Origin: Prevotella sp.
GTDB lineage: Bacteria > Bacteroidota > Bacteroidia > Bacteroidales > Dysgonomonadaceae
Reading direction: 5' to 3'
NCBI GenBank assembly: GCA_031285625.1
Contig: JAITVV010000089.1
Span: 1-64,000 of the forward strand
Length of the DNA: 64,000 nucleotides
Under the pieces are notes generated by a model. The model was not told where the DNA came from. It searched no databases and was given only the letters and a program-made list of their open reading frames with translations. A program made the position numbers and the translations under genes. This document shows, in pieces, positions 43,987-53,395 of this stretch; position 1 is the stretch's first letter, and the number at the start of each line of letters is the position of its first letter.

Positions 43987-46788
43987 TTACAATACTATAT
44001 TTACAATTTTCTTAGGAACAATGATCACTTTCTTAGGAGTCTTTCCTTCAAGCCATTTTGCTGAATTCTGATGTTCCAAAACTGTTTTTTCTATTTCATC
44101 ATTCGGGGTATCTACTGCAAATTCAATGTTGAAGCGTGCCTTTCCGTTGAATGATACAGTGTAGTTAACAACATCTTCAACCAAATACGCCTCATTGAAA
44201 ACAGGCCATTCTTCACCAAAGATGGATGCTTTATTACCTAACGCATTCCAAAGCTCTTCCGTAATAAACGGCGCAAACGGTGCAAGAACGATCAGTAATT
44301 CTTCTAAAATAGCTTTCTTGTTACATTTAGATGAAGTCAGTTCATTTACACAAATCATAAATGCAGATACCGAAGTATTGAAAGAGAATGCTTCAATATC
44401 TCCCGAAACTTTCTTTATCAGCTTATGTAGTGATTTCAACTCATCTTTTGTAGGTTCAGCATCTGTAACCGCAAATTCGTCACCTTTGTAGAAAAGGTTC
44501 CATACTTTACGTAAGAAACGGTGAACACCATCGATACCATTCATATCCCATGGTTTGGATTGCTCTAAAGGTCCAAGGAACATCTCATACATGCGAAGTG
44601 TATCTGCTCCATATCTCTCAGCCACATCATCAGGATTCACTACATTGTGGTAGCGTTTTCCCATTTTTTCGATAGTCCAGCCACAAATATATTTTCCATC
44701 CTCAAGGATGAATTCTGCTGTCTCAAACTCAGGACGCCATAACTTGAATCTCTCTATATCTAATATATCGTTACTTACAATATTCACGTCCACATGAATT
44801 TCAGATGTTTCATATTGATCTTTTAGATTATACGATACAAATTTGTTTGTTCCATTGATACGGTACACAAGACTACTGCGTCCCTGTATCATACCCTGGT
44901 TAATCAGTTTTTTGAATGGTTCGTCTTCACAAGACACACCTATATCAAATAAGAATTTGTCCCAGAAGCGGCTGTATATCAAGTGTCCTGTTGCATGTTC
45001 GGTTCCTCCTATATACAAATCCACATTACGCCAGTACTCATCCTTTTCTTTCGATACCAATTCCTCTTCATTATACGGATCCATATAATGTAAATAGTAA
45101 GCTGATGATCCGGCAAAGCCCGGCATTGTATTTAGTTCTAACGGGAAAACAGTTTTATGATCTATCTTAGATGTCTCCACAACCTTTCCGTTTGCCTCAT
45201 CCCATGCCCATTTTACAGCTCGTCCCAATGGTGGTTCTCCTGTTTCGGTTGGCAGATATTTATCTACCTCAGGCAGTTCTAACGGAAGTTTATCTATAGG
45301 AAGCATGTAAGGAAGTTCCCCTTTATAGTAAACAGGGAATGGCTCTCCCCAATAACGCTGACGAGAGAATATAGCATCGCGAAGCCGGTAATTTACCTTT
45401 ACACGTCCCAACTTATTATCCTTGATATATTGTCTGGCTTTCTCTATAGCTTCTTTTACTTCCAGTCCATTCAAAAAACCGGAATTCATCATAACACCTT
45501 CTTTGGCATCAAAGCTTTCTTCTGAGATATCGCAGCCTTCTATTAGTGGAATAATAGGCAGATTAAAATGTTTAGCAAAAGCATAGTCGCGGCTATCATG
45601 TCCCGGAACGGCCATAATTGCACCTGTACCGTATCCTGCAAGTACATAATCTGATGTCCAGATAGGTATTTCTTTTCCATTGAACGGATTAATTGCATAC
45701 GATCCGGTAAATACACCCGATATTTTCTTGTCCATCAGACGGTCACGCTCTGTACGGCGTTTTGTTGCATCCAGGTAAGCATCTACCTCGGCTTTTTGCT
45801 CCGGAGTAGTTACCTGATACAGATATTCACTTTCGGGAGCAAGTACCATAAAGGTTACACCAAAGATTGTATCTGCACGTGTAGTGAAGATCTCAAATTC
45901 GACATCCGAATCTTTCACCTTAAACTTCATCTCCGCACCTTCGCTACGGCCTATCCAGTTGCGTTGTGTTTCTTTGATCGAGTCGCTCCACTCTATTTTA
46001 TCAAGACCATCCAACAAGCGCTGTGCATATGCAGAAGTACGCAGACTCCATTGACGCATCAAACGTTGTTCTACAGGGTATCCCCCACGTTCTGATAAAC
46101 CACCGATAACCTCATCGTTTGCCAATACCGTACCTAATGCTGCACACCAGTTAACGGTAGTATCACTCAAATAGGCAATACGGTAATTAAGTAATATCTC
46201 TTGTTGTTTTTCTTCTGAATAAGATTTCCACTCTGCTGCACTAAAATTCAATTCTTCACTACAAGCTATATTCAAGCCTTCTGTTCCTACCTGTCCAAAA
46301 GCCTCTATCAGTTCGGCAATAGGACGGGCCTGTTGCTCATCATTGCAATAGTAGCTATTAAACATTTGGATAAATGCCCATTGCGTCCATTTGTAATACC
46401 GTGGATCACATGTTTGTATTTCGCGACTCCAGTCAAATGAAAAGCCAATCTTATCCAATTGCTGGCGGTAACGTGCAATATTTTCAGCAGTTGTAATGGC
46501 AGGATGCTGCCCTGTCTGAATCGCATATTGTTCTGCCGGAAGGCCATATGCATCATATCCCATTGGATGAAGTACATTAAAGCCTTTCAGTCTTTTATAT
46601 CTTGCAAATATATCGGATGCAATATATCCGAGTGGATGCCCTACATGAAGCCCTGCTCCTGATGGATAAGGGAACATATCGAGGACATAATATTTTGGTT
46701 TATTATTATCTTCAGTTACTTTATAAGTTGTGTTATCAATCCAGTATTGATTCCAGCGTTTTTCGATTTCTTTAAAATTGTATTCCAT
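43987..46788 (-). CDS. leuS: leucyl-tRNA synthetase
   Basis: Charges tRNA-Leu. The HIGH motif is HVGHPLGY in [13 protein letters not shown], and the CP1 editing domain shows [14 protein letters not shown] and [15 protein letters not shown]. The second signature, usually KMSKS, reads [15 protein letters not shown] here; the lysines are kept but two positions differ. The C-terminal anticodon-binding and final domain are complete, giving 933 residues. The ATG at 46788 is used in place of a TTG six bases upstream. It heads an operon with yitT, GT39 and SDR genes. Confidence 0.97.
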   Translation of the reverse strand: MEYNFKEIEKRWNQYWIDNTTYKVTEDNNKPKYYVLDMFPYPSGAGLHVGHPLGYIASDIFARYKRLKGFNVLHPMGYDAYGLPAEQYAIQTGQHPAITTAENIARYRQQLDKIGFSFDWSREIQTCDPRYYKWTQWAFIQMFNSYYCNDEQQARPIAELIEAFGQVGTEGLNIACSEELNFSAAEWKSYSEEKQQEILLNYRIAYLSDTTVNWCAALGTVLANDEVIGGLSERGGYPVEQRLMRQWSLRTSAYAQRLLDGLDKIEWSDSIKETQRNWIGRSEGAEMKFKVKDSDVEFEIFTTRADTIFGVTFMVLAPESEYLYQVTTPEQKAEVDAYLDATKRRTERDRLMDKKISGVFTGSYAINPFNGKEIPIWTSDYVLAGYGTGAIMAVPGHDSRDYAFAKHFNLPIIPLIEGCDISEESFDAKEGVMMNSGFLNGLEVKEAIEKARQYIKDNKLGRVKVNYRLRDAIFSRQRYWGEPFPVYYKGELPYMLPIDKLPLELPEVDKYLPTETGEPPLGRAVKWAWDEANGKVVETSKIDHKTVFPLELNTMPGFAGSSAYYLHYMDPYNEEELVSKEKDEYWRNVDLYIGGTEHATGHLIYSRFWDKFLFDIGVSCEDEPFKKLINQGMIQGRSSLVYRINGTNKFVSYNLKDQYETSEIHVDVNIVSNDILDIERFKLWRPEFETAEFILEDGKYICGWTIEKMGKRYHNVVNPDDVAERYGADTLRMYEMFLGPLEQSKPWDMNGIDGVHRFLRKVWNLFYKGDEFAVTDAEPTKDELKSLHKLIKKVSGDIEAFSFNTSVSAFMICVNELTSSKCNKKAILEELLIVLAPFAPFITEELWNALGNKASIFGEEWPVFNEAYLVEDVVNYTVSFNGKARFNIEFAVDTPNDEIEKTVLEHQNSAKWLEGKTPKKVIIVPKKIVNIVL

Positions 46789-46819
46789 AACCAAGTTTGT
46801 TGCAATTTTTTTATTGGCG

Positions 46820-46827
46820 CAAAGATA
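46820..46827 (-). promoter_or_regulatory. -7 box of the leuS promoter
   Basis: TATCTTTG on the minus strand, 31 bases before the leuS ATG. Confidence 0.6.
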
Positions 46828-46920
46828 GTTATTTCTTTAGATTAAAACGAATTAATGAACCTCTTTCCATATAGTATTCTTTCCTAATTTTGTCTTATAT
46901 AGTGAGGCTTTGGGTAATAA

Positions 46921-46980
46921 AAAGGTAACAAGGTAACATAAAAAAAACAGCTGAAAGTTGTCACTTTTGTTACTTTTTTT
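46921..46980. repeat. dispersed intergenic repeat, copy C (divergent)
   Basis: AAAGGTAACAAGGTAACA (46921-46938), the palindrome CAGCTG (46948-46953) and GTTGTCACTTTTGTTACTTT (46957-46976). Built from the same GTGAC/GTAAC words as copies A and B but in a different order, so kinship is probable, not certain. Confidence 0.5.
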
Positions 46981-47067
46981 GTTGAGAGATTCTTTGGAGA
47001 TTAAAGCCTCCAAAAATAAAATTCAATATTTTTCAATTTTGCAATGTATACTTTACAAAATAATACA

Positions 47068-47075
47068 TACTTTTG
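47068..47075 (+). promoter_or_regulatory. -7 box of the glutamate synthase gene
   Basis: TACTTTTG, 33 bases before the ATG at 47109. Confidence 0.55.
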
Positions 47076-47108
47076 CAAAGTAAAGATTACAAAATAGACA
47101 TAAAATAT

Positions 47109-48413
47109 ATGAAAAATAAAAAATTCGCAGAAGTAAATAAAGGATATTCCACTAAAGAAGCTGTAGAAGAAGCAAAGCGATGCCTCAATTGTAAAACGCC
47201 TCTTTGCATGCAAGGTTGTCCTATTGAGCATGACATACCAGGATTTGTAAATCAGCTTTCGATGGGTAATATCGGAGCAGCAATGCAGATTATTAATGAA
47301 AAAAGCAACCTGCCTGCTATCTGTGGGAGAGTATGTCCTCACGAAAAGCAATGCGAAGGACATTGTATCCTCAATAAGAGGAATAACCCGGTAAAAGTAG
47401 GCAAACTGGAACGTTTCATAGCCGATTTTGACAGCGATATGAACCTTATCAAAGAACGCCTCAAACCAAAAACAAGAGGCAAAGTTGCAATAATAGGTTC
47501 GGGACCTGCAGGACTGACTGTCGCCGGAGACCTGGCGCGGGGAGGTTTCAATGTTGTCGTATTTGAAGGACAGAAAGAGCCCGGAGGAGTATTGATGTAT
47601 GGAATACCTGAATATCGGTTGCCTAAAGATATTGTGCGGCGCGAGATCAAGAAAATTGAGGCACTGGGAGTAACTTTTATCAATGACTATCTGGTAGGTG
47701 AAAAAACAACAGTGGATGATATGCTCAATCATGAATTTGACGCAGTATTTATCGGTTCCGGCACTTCTGTTCCTAAAACAGTAGACATACCTGGTATAAA
47801 TCTCTACAGGGTACTTCAGTCTTCTTACTTCTTGCGTATGGTGAACCTGTACAATAATGGTGATATAAGCCGGGCTGCTGTACCATTACTTGAGAATGAG
47901 GATATTGCTATTATTGGAGCCGGTAATGTGGCTATGGATTCTGCCCGTACAGCCTTACGGATGGGAGCAAACTCCGTTACTATTATATACCGTGGCACAG
48001 AAGAAGGTATTCCGGCCTTGAAAACCGAATACAACGAAGCAGTAGAAGAAGGAGTAAAATTCTTATGGCAGAGCAGAACTATTGAATGCATCGGAGAAAA
48101 TAATACACTGAAAGCAATCCGTGTAGAAACACCGGAAGGAGAAAAAATAATTCCGATGAACCGTGTTCTGATTTCTATCGGATCAAAACCGGCTAACAGG
48201 ATTGTATCTACGTCTCTCGGAATAGAGGTTAACGAAAACGGGTATGTGATTACAAAAGAGCATCCTTATGGCATGACTACCCGTAAAGGCGTGTTTGCCG
48301 GGGGTGATGTTGTCCATACTCCCCAGACTGTTGTGTTGGCTATGAGGGAAGCAAAACAAGTTGCAAAAGGGATTGCGCAATATGTGGATGCCGTAAAACT
48401 GCTAAGTCAATGA
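47109..48413 (+). CDS. gltA: NADPH-dependent glutamate synthase small-subunit type
   Basis: 434 residues of the GltD/homotetrameric GltA type, a flavoprotein that feeds NADPH electrons through iron-sulfur clusters. The N-terminal cysteine motifs (CLNCKTPLCMQGCP; CGRVCPHEKQCEGHC) bind two clusters; IIGSGPAGLTVAGDLAR binds FAD and IIGAGNVAMDSARTALRMGA binds NADPH, followed by the GGDVV flavin motif near the end. No large glutamine-amidotransferase subunit is adjacent; in related operons this protein can also serve other electron-bifurcating reactions (NfnB-like). The ATG at 47109 is preferred over a start at 47073, which lies in the promoter box. Confidence 0.88.
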   Translation: MKNKKFAEVNKGYSTKEAVEEAKRCLNCKTPLCMQGCPIEHDIPGFVNQLSMGNIGAAMQIINEKSNLPAICGRVCPHEKQCEGHCILNKRNNPVKVGKLERFIADFDSDMNLIKERLKPKTRGKVAIIGSGPAGLTVAGDLARGGFNVVVFEGQKEPGGVLMYGIPEYRLPKDIVRREIKKIEALGVTFINDYLVGEKTTVDDMLNHEFDAVFIGSGTSVPKTVDIPGINLYRVLQSSYFLRMVNLYNNGDISRAAVPLLENEDIAIIGAGNVAMDSARTALRMGANSVTIIYRGTEEGIPALKTEYNEAVEEGVKFLWQSRTIECIGENNTLKAIRVETPEGEKIIPMNRVLISIGSKPANRIVSTSLGIEVNENGYVITKEHPYGMTTRKGVFAGGDVVHTPQTVVLAMREAKQVAKGIAQYVDAVKLLSQ

Positions 48414-49235
48414 TTACCAGTAATCATCGTCATAGTCAACCGTATCGGTATCTCCGTATGCCACACCAACTACGATCAGCCCGGCACCTGCCACAATACC
48501 TAGTGTAGTATAAAGCGCTGTATTGTTAGCCGGTTTTTCTACATAAAAGAAATCGCCGCGTTCGGCCATGCCACCAGCTAGCTCTAGCGGTTTAATCGCG
48601 TTGGTTTTAAGCAGGGTTTCGAGATAAAAATCCTGTTCGTATACAAGTGGTCTATCCGACTGGAAATATACTGTTAAGTAGCTTTTGAATGCGAGCGGAC
48701 TATTACCTTGCTCAAAATCCAGACGTTTCACTTTAACAGCAATATTCTGGGTATTGCCTATACGTGAATCCCGGTAAGATTTGTTATTAATATGCTCAAA
48801 ATTAGGATTTAAACTAAGGGGTGTTTCACTGATCATTGTTTGAGGAGGAACAAAGCTCACACCTTTAGGCAAGACCGCCTGACTGTCAAATCCGCCCCAT
48901 GAATAAGTCTGATTACTATAAAACGTATCCCAATCGCCGGAATAATCTATCTTCTCACCGGCATAAGTCATTGCTACATTATCAATTATGAGGGCTGATC
49001 TTTTCCAGTCTACATACAATGGCTTATCCGATTTATTAAAGACCGTAATCTGTACAGGCCCACCACCTCCCTTAAAACAATAAGCTATCCATAAGCTATC
49101 TGTTTCAAGGAGGAAATCACCATTATCTACTTTTTCAACATATTCATTAGGAGTATTCAAAGTAGAATAAAAGAATGTTGAGCTACATGCCGGAAAAAGC
49201 ATAGCAATAACCAATATACAAAAAATCTGTTTCAT
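48414..49235 (-). CDS. lipoprotein of unknown function
   Basis: 273 residues from the ATG at 49235; the frame opens one codon earlier with GTG. The lipobox is MLFPACSS. The mature part is strand-rich (GGGPVQITVFNKSDKPLYVDWKR, typical of Ig-like or DUF4352-type sandwiches), and an apolar segment near residue 248-263 (TLGIVAGAGLIVVGVAYG) precedes an acidic tail. Its end abuts the convergent glutamate synthase gene without a gap. No family was recognised. Confidence 0.65.
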   Translation of the reverse strand: MKQIFCILVIAMLFPACSSTFFYSTLNTPNEYVEKVDNGDFLLETDSLWIAYCFKGGGGPVQITVFNKSDKPLYVDWKRSALIIDNVAMTYAGEKIDYSGDWDTFYSNQTYSWGGFDSQAVLPKGVSFVPPQTMISETPLSLNPNFEHINNKSYRDSRIGNTQNIAVKVKRLDFEQGNSPLAFKSYLTVYFQSDRPLVYEQDFYLETLLKTNAIKPLELAGGMAERGDFFYVEKPANNTALYTTLGIVAGAGLIVVGVAYGDTDTVDYDDDYW

Positions 49236-49403
49236 CACAAGTTTGCCTAAAGATTCAATAACAAGTAATTACCTGACTTTAAAAATACAAAAGATATTCT
49301 TATTTTGCTATATAAAAGAGATAATAAAAACTTAACCAAAGAATCGTTTTATCATCAAAAAAATACTTATCTTTATAAATCAATCATAATCTGATAGATA
49401 ATT

Positions 49404-50054
49404 ATGACAATATATTATCTATTTATCATACTAGCATGGATTGGAGGTTCTCTCTCGGGTTATTTGATTGCCCAATATCAAAATAACAGATCCAACCGGA
49501 AGACTCAATCTAAAAATTCGATAAAAAGCAAGCAAGCATACCTGTTTGCTAAAGACGTTATGAACATGATCAAGGATGGTAAATTCCTGAACATGCCACA
49601 TAACAAGCTATTTTCTGACTTTAACAATATATTCAGCAAAGTAGAAGTTTACCGGCGTTTATATGAAAGCGGAAAATTAAAAGATATGGATTGTGAAGAA
49701 ATCGCTGTATTTGGTAATCAGATGTTTAGTACAGATGTCACCTTTAATTCTTACACGCTTCTATTTAAAGCAAGAACATATATCAATACCTATCTCTATC
49801 ACTATCATGGAAATAAATCTGACAACAAGAGATTCTGGGAGAGAAAAAAACAAGAAGGGAAAATAAATGATTATAAGATCTATGAGAGATCATTTGCTTA
49901 CCGCATATATAAGGATATACCTTGCTACATATACAAGTTCAGTATATTGAAGGACAATATATCGGGGATATTATTTATGAACATTGTTGACTTACCTATA
50001 GATGGATTTAGAGTAACAGCTTTAATCGCAGCATCGGGGGACCGTAAGATATAA
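49404..50054 (+). CDS. membrane-anchored protein of unknown function
   Basis: 216 residues: one N-terminal membrane helix (residues 2-23), a basic linker (NNRSNRKTQSKNSIKSKQ), then a soluble region of mixed helices and strands (FLNMPHNKLFSDFNNIFSKVEVY; YIYKFSILKDNISGILF). Not recognised. Aromatic- and lysine-rich, with A/T-rich codon use similar to the accessory genes. It stands between two minus-strand genes. Confidence 0.55.
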   Translation: MTIYYLFIILAWIGGSLSGYLIAQYQNNRSNRKTQSKNSIKSKQAYLFAKDVMNMIKDGKFLNMPHNKLFSDFNNIFSKVEVYRRLYESGKLKDMDCEEIAVFGNQMFSTDVTFNSYTLLFKARTYINTYLYHYHGNKSDNKRFWERKKQEGKINDYKIYERSFAYRIYKDIPCYIYKFSILKDNISGILFMNIVDLPIDGFRVTALIAASGDRKI

Positions 50055-50067
50055 TCAAAACAACTAA

Positions 50068-51540
50068 TTATTTCGATTCTACTTTATATAGATATATATC
50101 TAATATATGTAAACTATCCGTGATTAGATTATGCTTTAGCAATTCGGTTTGGTATGTTCTGAATTCTTCCTGAATAGCTCCTCTTTCCTGATGTACTAAA
50201 ATATACCTGCTGAATTTTACGGAATCCGTTTTATCAAAAACAAAGGGTTCGAAATTATTATACTTACCCTGATCAAGAACACAATATTCGCCATCAGGCA
50301 TAATCAATTGAAGACGGGGTATAACATGATAAGAGAAATCATTTACTACAAATATCTGTCTATTGTCGGTTCTTGAAAACTCACGTATTTGATTATATGC
50401 TACCTCTACCTGATTGTAATGCTTAACACCTGAATAGACCCTCACACCTCCTGTAATAAACATTAAAGCAAGAAAAACATAGGATAGTTTTTTATACATA
50501 GGATATTTATTCACTTTAGCCAAAACAAAAGCAAGGCTCAGCACAAAAAGTCCAAATGAACAGGTCATGTACCGCGTAACAAGTATAGGTACATATATAA
50601 ACGAAATAAGTCCTCCCATAAATACCGGAAATAAAAAAGCTAGGAAAGATAAAATAATCAGGTGTTTCATCTTATCTTTCTCTTCAATACTGGCCACTAT
50701 GGCTTTCAATGTTAGCACTAATTGAATACACATTATGATTATCAACCAGACCATCATTTGCATTTTTGTGAAATCAGTGAAAGGCAACCATATATCTTTT
50801 GGTGAATAGAAATAATAAATATGGAGAAACAGGTCGTTTATCGTCAATGGATTTATCCAATAATCTCCGGCAACATCACTAAACTGGGATATTAACTGAA
50901 AAAACCATGGCAAATAAGCCAATGAGAATAGAATACCACATAGGATGAGATATCTCACCTTCCTTTTTTTCAGAATTGAAATAATGAACAAGCATATATA
51001 TATTCCGAATACACTTAACAATCCATAATTATGCAAGTATGCAGCACATATACCAGTACAGAAGAACAATAGCCAACTACTCATTTTGCCACTGACAAAT
51101 ATATCAAATGCACTAAGAGCACATGCCAATACAAAAAACATAGTCCATGAATACATACGTATATCCGTTGCCAGATATTGAGTCACAGGAAACAAGATTA
51201 TCAAAACGATAAAGAATACTGCCACCTTATCACCAAAAAATCTACGTATGGGAAAACATCCCAACAATAATGTGAGAAAAATCCCCAACAGTGAAAAGAG
51301 ACGCAATACGAAGGTAGAACTACCGAAAAGAAGGCTAAAAGTCTTTAATCCCCAATAATAGAAAGGAGGATGAACATCTTTAGCTGTTATATGCATTATA
51401 TCTGAATATGAAGCCTCTATCATAAAAGCTGAATAGGCATCATCATAAGGTATTTCAGTATCCTTTAAGTCAAGAAAGGTAAATAAACCCATCCCAAAAG
51501 TAAGTAAGGATATATATATAAATACTTTGGAGACTTTCAT
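50068..51540 (-). CDS. second GT39-like membrane glycosyltransferase
   Basis: 490 residues, about 11 helices plus a periplasmic C-terminal part (about 385-490). The first periplasmic loop has IPYDDAYSAFMIEASY and AKDVHPPFYYWGLKTFSLLFG, the DD/HPPFYY pattern of polyprenyl-phosphate-dependent GT39 enzymes. Its ATG overlaps the stop of gldD (ATGA at 51537-51540), indicating coupled translation. Acceptor unknown. It does not closely resemble the GT39 protein at 41.5 kb outside these motifs. Confidence 0.82.
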   Translation of the reverse strand: MKVSKVFIYISLLTFGMGLFTFLDLKDTEIPYDDAYSAFMIEASYSDIMHITAKDVHPPFYYWGLKTFSLLFGSSTFVLRLFSLLGIFLTLLLGCFPIRRFFGDKVAVFFIVLIILFPVTQYLATDIRMYSWTMFFVLACALSAFDIFVSGKMSSWLLFFCTGICAAYLHNYGLLSVFGIYICLFIISILKKRKVRYLILCGILFSLAYLPWFFQLISQFSDVAGDYWINPLTINDLFLHIYYFYSPKDIWLPFTDFTKMQMMVWLIIIMCIQLVLTLKAIVASIEEKDKMKHLIILSFLAFLFPVFMGGLISFIYVPILVTRYMTCSFGLFVLSLAFVLAKVNKYPMYKKLSYVFLALMFITGGVRVYSGVKHYNQVEVAYNQIREFSRTDNRQIFVVNDFSYHVIPRLQLIMPDGEYCVLDQGKYNNFEPFVFDKTDSVKFSRYILVHQERGAIQEEFRTYQTELLKHNLITDSLHILDIYLYKVESK

Positions 51541-52115
51541 TTGCTGGTATTATTTATCCATTTGAAGGACTCAATCATATTTACAATATCATCACGGAGA
51601 TATGTTACAACAGGAGATATAGAATCAGGATTTATCGCATTATCAAAATACAACGATCCTCTCATAAAATTAGAAGTATTATCTGTTATATAGAACTGAA
51701 CAGGTGAAGCTACCGCACCTTTTATGTCATATATAAGTGCGATCGGATTGCCCAATAAGTCTGAAAACTGAGATTGTGATATACTTTCGGCCTTTACTGT
51801 ATGAACATATGCTAATCTATAACTGTGGTCAAGCATTTTAGATATGCCTTGTTTTCCCGAGGGGATATAGGTACAATATATTGTTGCATTATAGTTTGGG
51901 TAAATGATATTGAACCATATCTCCGATTTATCTTCTGAATCTAAATATTCTATCTTGGCATTAGATGGATATAGAAAAGAAAATTTAGCCCCTTTAAACT
52001 CCATCAATTTATATGCTTCCTTATCTATCCGTGAGTATCCTTTTGGTTTGGGGGTATAATCATTACATGAGATAAGAAACAACATAAATATAAAATATAG
52101 GACCTTCATTTTCAT
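51537..52115 (-). CDS. gldD: GldD-type lipoprotein
   Basis: 192 residues, lipobox FLISC (Cys17). Matches the gliding-motility lipoprotein GldD: NDYTPKPKGYSRIDKEAY after the lipid-modified cysteine, FSFLYPSNAKIEY, LAYVHTVKAESI, LIYDIKGAVASPVQFYITD, NFMRGSLYF and YLRDDIVNMIESFKW. In gliding relatives GldD is needed for motility, but non-gliding Bacteroidetes keep it with an unknown role. It lies between ssb and a GT39-like gene; the gldE usually found with it is not here. Confidence 0.88.
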   Translation of the reverse strand: MKMKVLYFIFMLFLISCNDYTPKPKGYSRIDKEAYKLMEFKGAKFSFLYPSNAKIEYLDSEDKSEIWFNIIYPNYNATIYCTYIPSGKQGISKMLDHSYRLAYVHTVKAESISQSQFSDLLGNPIALIYDIKGAVASPVQFYITDNTSNFMRGSLYFDNAINPDSISPVVTYLRDDIVNMIESFKWINNTSK

Positions 52116-52213
52116 TCTTTATTAAAACAGAAACAGATTAATCAAACAGCAGTTACCATTTGTATTAATCTGTTATAATATTTAATGTAATCCTCAAATC
52201 ACATTCTTTTTCT

Positions 52214-52648
52214 TTAAAATGGCAGATCATCCTCTTCCGAGACAATTGGAGGAGCCTGATATCCACTGTTATTTTCTGCAGGAGCACTGTAATTAACATT
52301 ATCACCTTCGCGTTTACGGCTACCTAATAATTCCAGGTTATCAGCATATATCTCATTTACATAACGTTTTACTCCATTGGCATCATCATATGTTCGTGAA
52401 CGGATTTTACCTTCAACATATACTTGTGTGCCTCTTCTTACAAACTGTTCTGCAACTTTAGCCAATCCCCTCCAACAAACTATGTTGTGCCATTCGGTAC
52501 GATCAGGTATCTGAGTTCCATTAGCGGCTGTATATCCTCTCTCAGTAGTAGCCAGAGTAAAATTAGCAACAACACTACCGTTATCGAAATATTTCACATC
52601 AGGATCTTTTCCCACATTTCCTATAAGTATGACTTTATTTACTGACAT
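52214..52648 (-). CDS. ssb: single-stranded DNA-binding protein
   Basis: 144 residues: OB fold with VNKVILIGNVGKDPDVKYF, ATTERGYTAANG and EWHNIVCWRGLAKVAEQFVRRG, then a short low-complexity linker and the conserved acidic tip EEDDLPF that recruits repair and replication proteins. Probably co-transcribed with gldD, 98 bases downstream. A TATATTTG promoter box lies at 52678-52685. Confidence 0.96.
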   Translation of the reverse strand: MSVNKVILIGNVGKDPDVKYFDNGSVVANFTLATTERGYTAANGTQIPDRTEWHNIVCWRGLAKVAEQFVRRGTQVYVEGKIRSRTYDDANGVKRYVNEIYADNLELLGSRKREGDNVNYSAPAENNSGYQAPPIVSEEDDLPF

Positions 52649-52677
52649 ATTAAAATATATATTAAGCTTAAGTGTTC

Positions 52678-52685
52678 ACAAATAT
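52678..52685 (-). promoter_or_regulatory. -7 box of the ssb promoter
   Basis: TATATTTG on the minus strand, 29 bases before the ssb ATG. Confidence 0.55.
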
Positions 52686-52714
52686 ATGAAAAAAATTTAC
52701 TTTCTATATTTTTG

Positions 52715-53230
52715 TCAGTCTTCTTTTGATTCTCCTACCGATACTATTTTTTGAAGGAACAAGGAATTGGGTATTATTATCTGCTCTCCGGCTTTTGTTC
52801 TCAGGTGTGTATGAAAAGTCAGGATATTTTCTATTGTGGCTTCTATGGGAGTATCTTTGTCAAGAATATGAATTGTATCTCCTATACGGAAAGGTGTAGA
52901 AAAAAAGATTATAATACCAGCCGTGATATTACTTAATATAGACCATTGTGCAAAAAGGGCAACCCCTATAACCGCAAAAATAGAGGATAAAGCAACTAGC
53001 ATATTCTGGGGTTGAACTCCCCATATAATAGCAAGAGTCACAATACAAGTAAAGTTAACAAGCATATTTATAACCCTTATTATATGCAAAGTCCGTAATT
53101 CTGACTTAAGGGTCATAGAACTATATTTCCGGATAACCTTCCCCAAAACATATTTGGAAAAAGGTGTTAACAATATAATTGTTACCGAAGCAATTATCTG
53201 AGGCAGGTAGTTGTAGAATATGTCAATCAT
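52715..53230 (-). CDS. small MscS-family mechanosensitive channel
   Basis: 171 residues: three membrane helices (about 8-28, 45-68, 75-100) with the pore-lining pattern ALSSIFAVIGVALFAQWSILSNITAG, then a short beta domain (FRIGDTIHI; EATIENILTFHTHLRTKAGEQIIIPNS). It is shorter than E. coli MscS (286 residues) and lacks most of the C-terminal vestibule, but the IIIPNS family motif is intact. Opens under membrane tension to release osmolytes. A TAATTTTG box lies just upstream. Confidence 0.87.
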   Translation of the reverse strand: MIDIFYNYLPQIIASVTIILLTPFSKYVLGKVIRKYSSMTLKSELRTLHIIRVINMLVNFTCIVTLAIIWGVQPQNMLVALSSIFAVIGVALFAQWSILSNITAGIIIFFSTPFRIGDTIHILDKDTPIEATIENILTFHTHLRTKAGEQIIIPNSLFLQKIVSVGESKED

Positions 53231-53241
53231 TTATTTAGTAG

Positions 53242-53249
53242 CAAAATTA
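53242..53249 (-). promoter_or_regulatory. -7 box of the MscS-like gene
   Basis: TAATTTTG on the minus strand, 11 bases before the ATG. Confidence 0.45.
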
Positions 53250-53395
53250 ATATCAAAGCATATTTCAACAAAGATAAAAAATCACTTGATGTCTTAAATT
53301 TATTTATTGAAGACATTTGAACTAATTTAACTTAAAATTGTTAAATATATAAAACATGTATTTTATTTATATTTATTAACCAATAATACCAAATT

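Larger units (their letters stand above)
46789..47108. other. 320-base divergent intergenic region
   Basis: Separates leuS and the glutamate synthase gene, with a promoter box for each (46820-46827 minus, 47068-47075 plus) and the AAGGTAACA/GTTGTCACTTTTGTTAC repeat array between them. A reverse open frame from 47732 into this region is a shadow of the glutamate synthase gene. No RNA gene was seen. Confidence 0.65.

Noticed and set aside
47001-47732. Long minus-strand open frame opposite the glutamate synthase gene
   Set aside because: It reads as low-complexity Phe/Tyr/Cys/Ser-rich sequence without a family, while the plus strand is a clear conserved enzyme.
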